NCBI GenBank assembly: GCA_039566865.1 | Contig: CM076961.1 | Span: forward strand, 1,867,501 to 1,931,500 | From: Aurelia coerulea | Taxonomy: Eukaryota; Cnidaria; Scyphozoa; Semaeostomeae; Ulmaridae | Length of the DNA stretch: 64,000 nucleotides | Direction: 5' to 3' | In this document: piece after piece, positions 38,913 to 51,300 of the stretch | How positions within the stretch are numbered: the first letter of the stretch is position 1 | Layout: each line of letters begins with the position of its first letter | Notes under the pieces: generated by a model | The model's database searches: none | What the model was told of the DNA's origin: nothing | What the model saw: only the letters and a program-made list of their open reading frames with translations | Program-made: the position numbers and the translations under genes

Positions 38913-40569
38913 GTGGGGCCATTTCAGAGCTATTTCCAATTATCTCTTGCTTTCTGTCCCTTTCGTGCCAAGTGTGCCAGTAGTTTGCCTGTTTCGCGTT
39001 CACGTTTTGCAAACTGCAGTGCGCAAGCACGCAAGGTGTTATACCCCCGAAACTTGACAGGTGCTTTCAAATATTTCTTGAATTCTTTTTTCGTCATGGG
39101 CTTGTTGTGATCATAAAAGGCCCTCCCTTGTTTTGCTGTATAACAAAACCATTGTGTTCAAGCGCGAACTGATTAGATCTTTTTGTTTTCCTTGCTATGC
39201 GAACTTGCAGCTTGTTGACTTCTAAGAGAAACCGCGCTGAATCCCCATGACCCAACAATATAGGCGAGGCGGAGTTACGTCTAATTTGAGATGGGTTTGA
39301 GATGCGAGATGAAGGCAAAAAAAACAATCACAGAGGGTAAAATCTATTTTTCTTTTTGCTGCATCCTATCCTACCATAACATATCTTAAATAAATTGGCT
39401 CAAATAGCCACTCTCTCTTTATGTACAGTTGTTCTATTTACTGAATTCTGAAGGACTCTCTCCCAAAGTCCATTTGCAAAACGTTCTTGGGGTTCCTCCC
39501 TGGTACAACCTTTGGTATTCAAAGACAGTCTGTCAGGACTGGGTGATCAGGACAATACAAAGAACAGGGGAAATTAATAAGTTTCGGATTAAACTTGGGC
39601 CTAGATTAATCGCTCGTTTTTTTGCCGTGTCGAATCGAACTGTATTAAAAACGGCAGACTCTGCCGTGTCTAAAAATCTGATTCTTTTGCCCTGTCGGAT
39701 TCACCTTGAAATGGTCAAAATGGTCATTTTTCAAAATGAACAAGCGCAGTGGCCGGTCACACGTAGAAAACGCGGACTATGGCCTAGAATTGATTAATTA
39801 AACGCAGCAGAAATGCCATGTTTAAATCACGTCGTTTTTCTGCCGTTTTATACGACAGAGCTGGTGAACATCTATTCAAAACGGAAGCATCTGCAAGAGA
39901 AATTAAAGAGAATACGGTACTTTCAGACAAACAGAAGTTAGAATACTTCGGGGCAAAATATTTAGGACAGTTTACAGATAAGATTTGGTACAATCTTACT
40001 ACTTCATTTCAACAATTCATATTTGTTTCAACGTAGTTTCCTTTTGACTGATGACTGATCATGACCTAATGACTGATTTCACACTTAAGGCACTTTCATG
40101 AGATGCTGTCTCTTTTGCCCGTTCAGAAATGTTCCATTGTGGCTTCAAATTATTTCACATTTTTGCAACGGCAGAGAAACTTAATTTGCAAATGGACTTT
40201 GGGAAAGAATTATTACTAATCCTACATTTTATCCCAAATTGATCATTAATCTAACTCCAACACCTATAAAACTTGAATACTAACAATCATTTTAAAGTTA
40301 ACAATACAGCAGGCAAAATTACAACATTAGCTTACCTATCTGAAAGGAAACTAAAAACGCTAAAGTTTACGCAAATGATATTTGAAGGGAAGTCAATGCA
40401 CAACTTGTAAATAGAATGGAACGATTCCTTGGAAACATAAATTTGATATCAATCAAGCGAGCCAGGATAAATTTGCAAAATGAAAAATCTTGCAGTGGCA
40501 GCATCGCAAAGCGATTTACTGTTCTAAAGAATACATTTTAACGCAGTCACCGCAATTCAATGCTCGCTC

Positions 40570-41030
40570 CATGGGCAATAATGCACCGTTGATGTGGCCT
40601 ATATTATGATCAAAATCATATATTAACTCACTGTGTTGTTTTTCTTCCACGGGATTGCGAGTAAAGCTTGATAATGTTGCTATTCCTTCATTCTTCTCTC
40701 GTCACAGCAAGGAATCGAATGCTACCATATTCAAATACATTTGAATCGGTTTGAGCTCCTACGCAGCGATACGTCTTATTTCAAACTTCTCTCTAAAAAG
40801 GGAAGTTTGAAATGAAACGTATCGCTGCGTAGGAGCTCCAACCGCTTCAACAGTATTTGAATAATAGTAGCATGCAATTCCTTGCTGTGGCGAGAGAAGA
40901 ACGAAGGAATAGCAACATTATCAAGCTTTACTTGCAATCCCTGGAAGAAAACAACACATTGAGTTAAAATACAATTTTGATCATAATATAGGCCACACCA
41001 ACGGTGCATTATTGCCCATGCTCTCTCTGT
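40570..41030. mobile_element. Foldback element, about 460 bp, near-symmetric
   Basis: Arms GGCAATAATGCACCGTTG... and the inverse around a centre at about 40,797 (GAAGTTTGAAAT inverted close to the middle). The arms differ at scattered sites. The minus-strand frame at 40776-41009 is an artefact of the arms. Confidence 0.65.
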
Positions 41031-41467
41031 TTATTTTGATTCGGTTAAGTGCATTTTTAGTGTGAATTTTTTTCTGCAAAACAATAAATCACATTGTCAC
41101 TTCACTCTTTCGTTTCATGACATTCACCAGCGCCAGTGACAAAGAGTTAAATGCTTGTATGTCCATCAATCTATCTCCTAAAATGCATAGAAAGTCGAAA
41201 CTTTTTATAGCCTGCGTCGCAGACCACAGTTTTGCAGTCTTGAAAAAGGTCAGATTATGAAGCAATAATCTATCCAAAACAAGCAAAAACAAAAAAATAA
41301 ATAGCTTACCACTCTACCATAAACTTATCCTAATTCCTATCCAAGCCCTTACCTACATTCCAACCAAACTTATATCCTACCCCAACACTAAAAGCACAAC
41401 TTCAAATTTACCCTAGATGCTATCCTAAACTATTCCAGATCTATCAAAGAGGCAAGTTTTCACGTTA

Positions 41468-41512
41468 CAGCCTTGAAGAAGTCCTGCATGGCAGGACGAA
41501 ATATTGGCATAA
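41468..41512 (+). ncRNA. Degenerate hammerhead-like hairpin, probably a solo retroelement tail
   Basis: TTGAAGA is followed by a perfect seven-pair stem GTCCTGC-ATG-GCAGGAC (41481-41497) and GAAA, then TATTGG. This matches the CUGANGA-stem-GAAA order with the first C changed to T. In hammerheads that C is essential, so catalysis is unlikely. Similar hairpins close many Penelope-like elements. No coding remnant is adjacent. Confidence 0.35.
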
Positions 41513-41830
41513 ACTAAATTCTATTATATTTGCTGTTGTTTTTTGTCGCATTGCGGTGTTTCTGCCTTTAAACTAATTCATTTATTCGTCACCGCAAGCA
41601 TCTTCGGATCCGACAATCGACGCAGGTATCGTGGCCTTTCCTTTTTCAAATTAAAGTAAATTTTCCTATCAATTTTAAGCAATAGTTTGTTGGTATTATG
41701 TTGTTCTAAGGTTTTTATGAGATATCAGTGATTTTCAATAAAAAGGGTAGTTTTCATATTGTGAATGGCCGTGAAAAGTCAGTGATAGGGGTAAAAAATT
41801 GGAACTGATAGTCAATGAAAGGGGTCTTCA

Positions 41831-42260
41831 CCCGGGGGGGTACTCCCATTATTGTCTAACAGGGGGGTCCAGTCCGTTGGAGGCTCTTAAGACATGGCTA
41901 CCAAAAGGCCCTATTTATCAAATTCCTACAACCAATTGGGGGTATTCCAAGATTCCTGGCCAGTTATAAGATTTCAACTCGGTTAGCTCCTCCGCATGGC
42001 AATATAGTCGTTACAGCAATAATTATTATTGAATTTTGAAGTTTTCAATCAGCTCTACAATAGAAAATTTTGAAAAACTGCAGAAAATTTTTGCTCCCAA
42101 ACTGCTCCCAACTGGCCCAATTTTAGTTCCACGAACTACCATTTGGGGGGTTCTGTAAAAAGATACTACCATTTGAGGGTATTTTTCAAAATGTTTGATT
42201 TCGCCCTCATTAACCCTGACTGGACCCCCCTGTCAGGCCACAATGGAAGCACCCCCGGGG
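41831..42260. mobile_element. CCCGGGGGG-ended MITE, exact 8-bp TSD, 430 bp
   Basis: Ends CCCGGGGGGGTACTCCCATT and near inverse. Exact duplication GGTCTTCA at 41823-41830 and 42261-42268. hAT-like by TSD length. Confidence 0.75.
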
Positions 42261-42382
42261 GGTCTTCACGTGAATCCATGAACAAGCATGTATGTGCGCC
42301 TGTAATTCAAGTGCACTCGCCGGGGAGATAGTTCAACCACAAAACAAAATTAAGTAACCTGAATTATCATATCCAGCTGATT

Positions 42383-45300
42383 TTACCGAAGCACAGCATT
42401 ACCAACGGCATTGTTCGTCTTCCCTGTCTTAACTTTCGATGTGTTCACTCCAGTTTGATTTCCAATCAAAAGTTTACTTTTCGGCGTCTGATTTCGTTGT
42501 GGAAATGGCTTGAAATTCACAGGATACATAGCATTTCTGTCCACTTTAAAGTACCCAGAATTCAGATTGGAATCTACGTTGCTGTCTTGTGATTCCCATT
42601 TCTTTTTCAATTTTATCTTCGCTGTGTTTTTGCTCGTCGATGAAATATTCTCCCCATTCGCGATTTCTGTTCTTGTTGGTGGAGAATGTGTCGAATTTAT
42701 AGCGTTCAGTAATGATGCTTTCGAATCTGGGCCAACTGTTCTGTCTCTCTCTCCATTATTGTCAGTTGAATCGATCGATGTGTTCCATTTGGCTCTCTCG
42801 TCACTACCACTGCGTCCGAACGATTCTCTCTTAGGGGTATTAAATGGGTACCTGTCATTCTTGACCCTTCGCTTCTCTTTATCAAAATTCGGTAAATCAA
42901 TAAATAAGTGATTAATCGCTTTCGATCTCATTTCATTTTTTGGCCTAGTCGATTGATTCGAGAAACTATTGAAAACAAGCATATTTTTCTTTTGTATCTT
43001 ACGCATGCGCATGTATTGTTTTTGTAGATGATTGATATCGAGGCTCTCTTTTTCTCGTTTCATCTCAGCCTCGGCTCTCTGCTGCCTGAATGCACTTTGC
43101 GTCTCCGGGTCAGTTCCAACAGCCCCAGGGCTGGCTGCCGCAATGTCAGTTTTTGATGGGGCTATTTCTGATTCAGGAGATAAAGTTCTTGTTGGGCTTT
43201 CGTTCCCAGGCATCGGCAAAAAGCCCAAACAACCCACAACCGCATTGTCTGCTTCACTGTCGTTTCCATCTTCATCGCTTATGATGTCGGGTTGCGCTGA
43301 AATGCAAATCAACATTCTTCGTCAAAATGATCCTTGCTAATATGTAACGCGCCACCCTGACTGAAAATTCTTGCACCTTCATTTACATTGCTATGCAAAC
43401 TGAGACTCCCTTCATTTATTCATCTATTCATCTATTTATTTATTTATTTATTCATTCATTAATCTATCTCTCCATGTACTGATAATTCTACTCGCTCCTC
43501 CAGCGATTCCATTCTGTATTCATTCCTCCGCATTCCTCCTTCCATCACCACCTAAACCGCACTGTAAGCCCGGGGTGGGAACGTGGCAAAAATGAACCAT
43601 TTTACTCTTACCACTTGCTAAAAACCCCAATGACTGACTGTGTCAACACCACACTGTATCTAACAGTTGTATGTACCATAACGCATTCAGACCAAGATGG
43701 TTCCACTATTTTACTAGCTTACTACGTTCAGACATGGGTCCGCAGTTCTATTTCAACTAGTTTTTTCAACATCCACAATAGTCTGATGTTCACCTCACCT
43801 CACAGACAGCCTTATGGAAATAGTTTCGAAAACCATATTCTACAGGAAGTCAAACTCTCAAACCTAACTATCAAGAGCTATACAAATTATTGGGAATATT
43901 GCATGACTAGATTCCCAAATAGAGCTCTAATTTAGCACCAAGAACGAAGGTCAAAGTGAAGGTGAAGTTGCGGTGTTTAGCGCCAAGCGCTGGGATCACA
44001 GAAGTATTTAAGAGCTAATCGAGTCCGCGACCCCTTGCCATGACGTTGAAGTGATGGGGCTCTACCGGTTATCGAACCCTGTCCGCCTGACTGTTCTGGC
44101 TGCAAAGTCAGAGGATTGCGCCACTGCACCACAACACCTTCAAACGTTTTTCGGGTGAGTCAAAAAAGTTGAAACGTTTGGCGGGCTGTGGAATAAAACG
44201 CATGTGGCCGAAATTCAAAACTACGATGTTAATCTATCAGACAAAGGTTAACTTGGATAAGAAAATTTTGTTTGGTAAAATCAGTCATCTCTAAGACCCA
44301 AAAATTAGAACGATGCCTGTAAGGGGTTTGTAAGGAAATCGAGAATTCCCCATTCCGTTCTGGTCCATGATTTACGTGTTATTGAAATCAAAACTCTATT
44401 TCTGAAACTGACTATTGAATTGAATTTAAATGTCAATGCTAAATAAATAATGGACCAGAACGGAATGTGGAATTCTCGAGTCCCAGACAAATCCCTTCCA
44501 GGCATTTTTCAAATTTTTGGGTCTTAAAGATGAGTGATTTTATCAAACAAAATTTTCTCATCTAAGTTAGCCTTTGTCTGATAGAATAACATCTTAGTTT
44601 TGAATATCGACGACATATTTTTTATTCCATAGCCCGTCAAACGTGCAAACTTTTTTTTGACTCAACTGGTATGTAACTCAACCGGTAGATCTATACCAAA
44701 AAAGTTTTCCGTGAAAAAGAAAATTAGAATACCTTGTCTGCCATTAGACCTCTCATCAGAGTTATCTTTTCCGAAGGTTGAAAATGGATGAATATCATAT
44801 GTGTATTTCTCTCGAAGTTCGACGACTTTACGGAATGGAAATGGAGCCAAGGAGAACACAGTCTGAAACGCAAGGAAGGAGGAATAAATAGAGCTTTTAC
44901 GGTATTTCAGGATTTAAGAACTAGGTAGGGACTAGGTAGTGTTTGTTTGTATAAGAACTAGGATATGGGACTTGTTTGAGTGTTTCTAGAGAGAATTTCT
45001 GTTACAGTAAGAACCCGCAAAATAGAAACCACTTTATAAGAAACATCAGGATGATTTTTTTGAGGGAATGATCTTTGTTAAAATTATGTGTCAAAGGTTT
45101 TTTAGAGATTTTATCCAAAAGCTTCTCTATCTATATACTTGGTATGTATGGTACTACTGAGTAATTTTAGAGGTAACAAGAACATACCGTTTGATAGTGT
45201 TTGCTCTGGGTTTGTTTAAATATTTAAGTTGAAATCACTGAAGTTTTCTTAACCATGTGACAAGAAACCTTTCAGCCTGTTTCCAGATTAATGACCTTTT

Positions 45301-48300
45301 AAAAAGAAACTAAACAGGCTGTTTTGAAAAAACAGGTTTCTATTTTGCGAGTTCTTACTGTATTTACTGCGCCATGAGCCTAAAATAATGGGATTCGTTT
45401 TCATCATGTAAAACTTTTTAAGTTCTTTAAACTCGCGCAAATTTCTCAGGTAAAGTAATAGGATGAGGGGGTGGACTTTGAAAATGATGATGAATTTTCT
45501 TACCTCCATTAGTTTTTGTGCATTTATAAACTCCTCGTCCATCATTTTAGGCAGCAAAGATCCCATTTTTAAGTAAAAATCAGCAGCCGTCTTTATATTG
45601 TCCAAGTAGCTAAAAAATAGGAGAAAAGTTTCAGATTAAATCTTGGATTTTATTCATAAAAATGTCCAAGAAAAAGTATATCAGCAAAATCAAACTTCAA
45701 GCTTCTTAAATAATAAAACTGTAAAACAAATTTTCAACAGTGCTTTTGTCGTTGCTTAGCAAGAATAAGTATGGTGACAGATATGATCGACAGGGTCAGG
45801 TTTAGGAAGCGGTTTCCCTTAAACTGTGTGAGGTCTCACATTCTCCATGAATCGATTCTTTGTTTGCAGTTTTTATGGTCCTTGTTTGGCACCTTAGATC
45901 TTTGGTGGCAGAAGATTAAAGGCACACTGTCGTGGCTGTAATTGGCTGGTTGTGATGTTGAAATCCCTAACAAAAGACTTGGCCTCTGGATCATTATAAA
46001 GCCTTTATGCTCTTAGATCATACTTTGCTTCAAGAATAAAGGGAGTCTAATCGTTATCATCTTTGTGAATTTCAGTTAACTGAAGCCTGCCTAATTCTAT
46101 TCTTTCATGTTGTCTTATTCATCCAATCAGTGCCACGACAGTGTGCCTTTAATGGGTTGCATCCAAATGTGGTAGTGTTTGTTAAATTGTCAGGTCAGAT
46201 AAAAATGCTAGTAAAATTAACATTGGTAGTGTATGTCTCTCTACTGCTCAAATAGGCAGTCCGCTACCCTCAGTTTTGCAACGGCAAGAAAAACGCATCT
46301 GGTGTACATTGAACGTTAAAACTCATGCTCTGTTTGTAATTCGATGGAAGCACTAACGCAAGTACCACGCGTGAGCAATATACTCTTCAGATAGTTTGCA
46401 AAAGATTTGGCTCACTCGGTACAAATTAAAGTCAAGTACAGTAGAAACCCGCGTATAAGAACCTAGTGGATTAAGAACCTACAGGCTGAAATTTTGCAAT
46501 TACACCCCAATTATATAAGAACCACTTCAGCGTGGAATTTGAAATAGGTTCTTCTTTTTAGAGAGCATGGGGTCTTATTCACAACAGAAGTTTCTGGAAG
46601 GATAAAAAATGTTTATATTACCTGATGAGAAGCGTTTGAAAGATTTTCTCTGGATTATATAAACATTTCTGATTCTTCCACAAATTTCTGTTGGGGAATA
46701 TATCTCATAAACTCATGATGTGAACTAACAGTAAATAACAGGCCTGTAGTTTGAGTCTGAAGAAAAGAAATTTCTGAAAGCCATGAATAAAATAAGAACC
46801 AATCTAAGAACCTGAACAGCCTCATTTCCCACAAATACCCAAAACATAAGAACCTAGTTAGGCTGACTTGCAAAATTGTATGTTCTTATACGCGGGTTTT
46901 TACTGTACCCATCTCGGTCCCTAAAGATATAAACCAACTTACTCGGCCAGTTTCGCCCAAATAGCAAGTGCAACCCTCAGCAAGACTTCAGATCCTTCAA
47001 GCAACACAGCATCCCAAATCCTCAATACTGTCTCACGTGGCAGACACGTGGCAAATAACGTAAGAAACCATTGCATTGTGAAGACATTAATGAGAGGAGG
47101 CTCGTAATTACTGTTGCCAGGCAACTGACTCTGTTCGATGATTGATTCTTTTTGTAAGTCGTCAAGATGCTTTGCGAGGTGAGGTAGTTTGAGTGACATG
47201 AGTTCTCGCAGAACTGCCATGTCCGCAGATAATGCTCGGAGATTGTTTGCGAAGTAGTTTCGAGGTAGGATGAAGTCGACCAAGTATATCATCACCTAAT
47301 ATAAAGGATAAAAATTGAAAACAACTAAGGATAGAAAAGAGAACTGATCAGTCCATACAGCCCCCAGTAACGACGCCACCGGACCTAAAACATACAGCGG
47401 GGAAATTATGAAATTAAACATTTTCAACGGGGATTAGAAATATCATGGCGGGGAAAGGAAATTTTCGGCTATTTTCTATGATGAAACTTGTAAAATGTTT
47501 GACGGGGAAACAGAAGTTTCAACGGGGAACAAACAGAAACACGGCGGGGAAAGTGTTTAAACTCTAACTTAGCGGGGAAACAAATCTCCTTGGAGGGTCA
47601 CTCATCCTTCTACCTTGGCGGGGCAATGTTTTAGCAGGGTCGTTACTGGGGGGTGTGGCCATATCACGAATTTTGCTAGAAGACAATCCATATTCTTGTT
47701 CTTAATCCTCATCAGCCGAATAAAAACACTCAATATCAGATAAAAGCAATCTTCGATGATGATTTTCAATTCGCACAATGATTATGATAGGGCTCAAATC
47801 TTTAAAAAGGTCGGTGTAAAATCCTATTACAGTTTCCTTTGAATTAAAAGGCTTTGAAGGAACTCAGCCTTTTTTGCTGTAAATCTGCCGTGGAAATTTA
47901 TTGATATCTTGATTAGTTTCAAAATGGCGGCATTTATTAAATTTGAGACTATGACGTCATCAAATTTCTAAATCCTAAACCAGAAAGGATACTGACTTCT
48001 GCTTTTCACCATATTTTAGGCCTTCAGAAACTATGGTTTTCTTGAAAGTTGTATGATTTTTCCGCCTTTGGTTTAGGATTTAAGATGATTTAAAGGTTTT
48101 CAAAATTTTCCAGCAATTTATTCAAAAATCATTAAATTGCCGCCATTTTGAAAAAAAATCAAGATACCGGGTGCGCCAAAATAAACTATGCACGTTTGGC
48201 AGGCCACAATAAATCGTACATTTGACCGATTTTGAAGATTTATTACATTCGTTAGCAGATTTAGATACTGGGATTTTTTGCAAATTTTTCCATTTTCAGT

Positions 48301-51300
48301 TTTAGAGTTTTCAAAATTTTCGAAAAACCAGCAATCATCGATCAAGTTTTCTAAAGAATCGACATGAATGGACAACGAGAGAACTCGTTAGTGGTGATTT
48401 GCGACTTAGAAATCGACCAGTTGTAATCTGCTGTACGAGAGTTCGTACTAAACCCCCAGATCCCCTTGAAAACGTTTTCTCTTTATTCATTCATGTTGAC
48501 TCTTTTAAAATTTATCGACGTTTTTTGATAATTTTCAATGTTCTCGAAAACGAAAATTTTAAGATACTTGCTTTTGGCTCTAAAAACTGGACACGGAAAA
48601 ATTTGCAAAAAATCCCAGAATCTAATTCAGGCTTTCTACTAAAAATTAAGTCATGAATCTTCAAAATCGGTCCAGTGTACGATTTATTGTGGCCTGCCAA
48701 ACGTGCATAGTTTATTTTGGCGCACCCGGTATCAAAAAATTTCCACAGCAGATTTACAACAAAGTTCTATAACTTCCACTCAAGCCATTCGACTCAAAGA
48801 AAAATGGAATAGAATTTTACACCCACCCTTTTAAATATTTGAAAGATTTGAGCCCTATGCTTGATATTCCTTTCTGGCACTATCAATTTCAATATTCGTT
48901 AAGGCTGCTTTTCCATCAGTCTATTTTTCAAAGGCTGAAATACACGATCAGTATAACTCATCAGTTTAAACTGTCAGTTTTTTCATCAGTTTTAACTGAT
49001 CAGTCTGACCCGACTACACGATCAGTTTAAATTGATAAACTGGGATGGGTTTCCCCTATTTTCACAACGGACAGTGACTCGGAATGTGCTGCTGCAGCTA
49101 TAGTAGTTGCTGCTGTACTTTTTAAGGCGAGGGTAGAAAATTATAAAACGCAAAAAGAGATCTGCATGGGTTAAACCTTGGCTCCAAAAGTTAAAAGGTT
49201 CCTTGTCAATGAATGAACACAGAAACATTCGATGAATTATTGCTGTTGGTTTCGAATGATACACGTTTTTTTTTATAAGAAACTTGGATCAGCACTTAGT
49301 ACTAAAAGTTTCTTAATTTCGCATGAAAATTTCGGTGTTTTAGTAGTAAAAGTTTCTCAATTAGTTTCTTATTTTTTTTGGGCCTAAAATTGCGGTATTG
49401 TTCGAAGTTGAGCCTTCTTCTCAAGAAAGGGCTTCCATTTTGCATTGACATTGTCATCAGGAAGAAGCCATGCACACCAAGCCAAAAATTTACCAATTTT
49501 GCAGGTAAAAGTCAAGAAAAGACGAATGTGCCTTTGTTAGAGAGACAAAGAATAAGAGAGACCAGGTGAGAGACATACTGAAATAAAGTTTTAGAGTTTC
49601 TTAACTGTTCTTGAGCGTAGTACTAGAGTTTCTTACATTTTTGGTCATCGTAGTACTAGTTTCTTATAAACCAGTTTCTTATAAAAAAACGTGTATTCGG
49701 AAACAAGAGACAGTGACTCTGCTTCGAAAAACACTGATGAAAATACTCTGTCTGCTCCATTCGTTTTAGTTCCATCACATTTCATAGACATAGACAAGAA
49801 AACACTGCAATGAAGCTTACGTAGCAGCTGCGATGAAAATGGCCGCCATTAAAAACCTAAGGCTTTAGTCACGTGCGCGGGTTGTCCCGTGCTTTCTGAT
49901 TGTTTACAAAAATCTTGTACAGCCTCTTTAAAAGCAAAAGTGAACTATAAACGCACCTTTAGCGCTTCCTCTTCATTCCCTTCAACAACTTGTAGTATCA
50001 GCGCAGCGATGACATTGAATCCTTGACAATATCCTACTGATTTATTCCATCTGGCATAGGCCAATAAAACTCGTTTTAAGCTCGCTCTTTCGCCTTCAGT
50101 ATCTGACTCGAAAAACCAGCTGCAACCGGTTCTGTGAAGGTCCTGTGGGGGAGAAACAATTTGTGTTTATGGAATTGTTCGGGAAATATTAAAATGGTTT
50201 TAACTCTGTACAGTTGAGCCAGGCTTCTGCTACCCTGAGGGGCCGAGAAGGCAATTCGAAGGACAACTGGCAGTTCGCACAAAAGGAGGGACCATGTATC
50301 AAATATCTTGCTCCTCTTAGGTACCAGGAAACAGATCGAAATATCAGGGAATGCATTTCTGGTCACTCCATTTTGCTTCAAGCTTTTGCAGCTGTTAAAG
50401 TTGCTTGATAGTCAAAGCAAATAACGTTTGTCAGTCTGAGGAAAGCGTACTAGATTCGAAGAGTTTAATTTGACAAAATCAATTGTCTCGCTTTTTGCCT
50501 CCAGGTTCTTTCTAGGGCAAACAACGTAGGTCGGGTTAGACATTTTAGGCACGAATATCAAACCACAAAAACTCAAAAAGATTAATCTGTCCGTTGTTCT
50601 ACATATCAAATTGCTTTTTAGCCTGGAAAATTGTTTATAGTTCGTCTGCTTTTAAATTGGATTTTGCACTCGAAACTAATGCGGTGAAATTTATCGATTT
50701 TGGCTCGATCTTTAGCAAAAAGCCTGAATCAGCCAGTGCAGCAGATTACAACTAATCAATTTCTAAATCCCCAAATTTTCTCGTTCTCTATTCACGTCGA
50801 ATCTTAGGAACTGATGAAGAAAAGATTTTGAAACCCCAAGAATCTAATAGTGCTTTGAGCACACCCAGTAATTTATTCATTTAAATGTAAATACACTTCC
50901 TCAATAATGTATGGCATAAATAACTAAACAACAGTGATGTTAAATAAATAACATGGCGCATAAAAAAACCAAACAGAAATAGCAAGAACATTAGGAACTG
51001 TTTTCATTTCCTATTTTTAATGCTTCTTTTAAAAATTTGAATAAGGCATATATCACTGGCTAACTCTTACTCCTCATAAGTTTGACTCTACGTTGGCCAA
51101 CTTAGGAGGAATTGAGTGTGAAACTTTTTCACACCTCGTTCACTAAGCTTCATACCTTGACAATCTGTGTATCCAATTCATCATCATCAGGATTCCGTCT
51201 GTCATTGAAACAATTCTTCCGCACTTTGCTCCAGTCTTGGTCTTTGAGACAATATTCAGCAAGTGACACCCAAGTCTACAAAAAGGAGAAATACTGAATT

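Larger units (their letters stand above)
37331..39010 (-). pseudogene. Second RNF113 copy, broken (start lost, exon 1 deleted and split by a palindrome)
   Basis: Partial tandem duplicate about 3.4 kb upstream of RNF113A on the same strand. Exon 2 (37331-37784) keeps intact CCCH and RING motifs and reads open, but a one-base length change near its end replaces the last acidic residues and stops early (DVIYAR then stop). Exon 1 is degenerate. A piece at about 38476-38557 reads NSDSESDAYDSSRTGKRVR, so the segment between TGKR and the VR splice junction is deleted. A further piece at about 38922-39010 matches the RKGQKSKILGNSS region of the intact copy, and the ATG of the parent is missing. Between these pieces sits a 346-350-bp palindromic insertion. 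The exon 2 core is almost identical to the parent while its flanks have diverged. Confidence 0.82.
39022..42382. other. Gene-free stretch downstream of TBC1D30
   Basis: Holds the foldback at 40570-41030, the hammerhead-like hairpin at 41.47 kb and the MITE at 41831-42260. The frame at 39429-39797 shows no domain. The TBC1D30 3' UTR must lie in its right part. Confidence 0.45.

Noticed and set aside
38412..39030. Mirror-image open frames on both strands
   Set aside because: They arise from the two arms of the perfect palindrome and read the same sequence twice.
41468..41512. Active ribozyme at 41.5 kb
   Set aside because: The conserved C of CUGANGA is T, which should abolish cleavage; reported only as a remnant.
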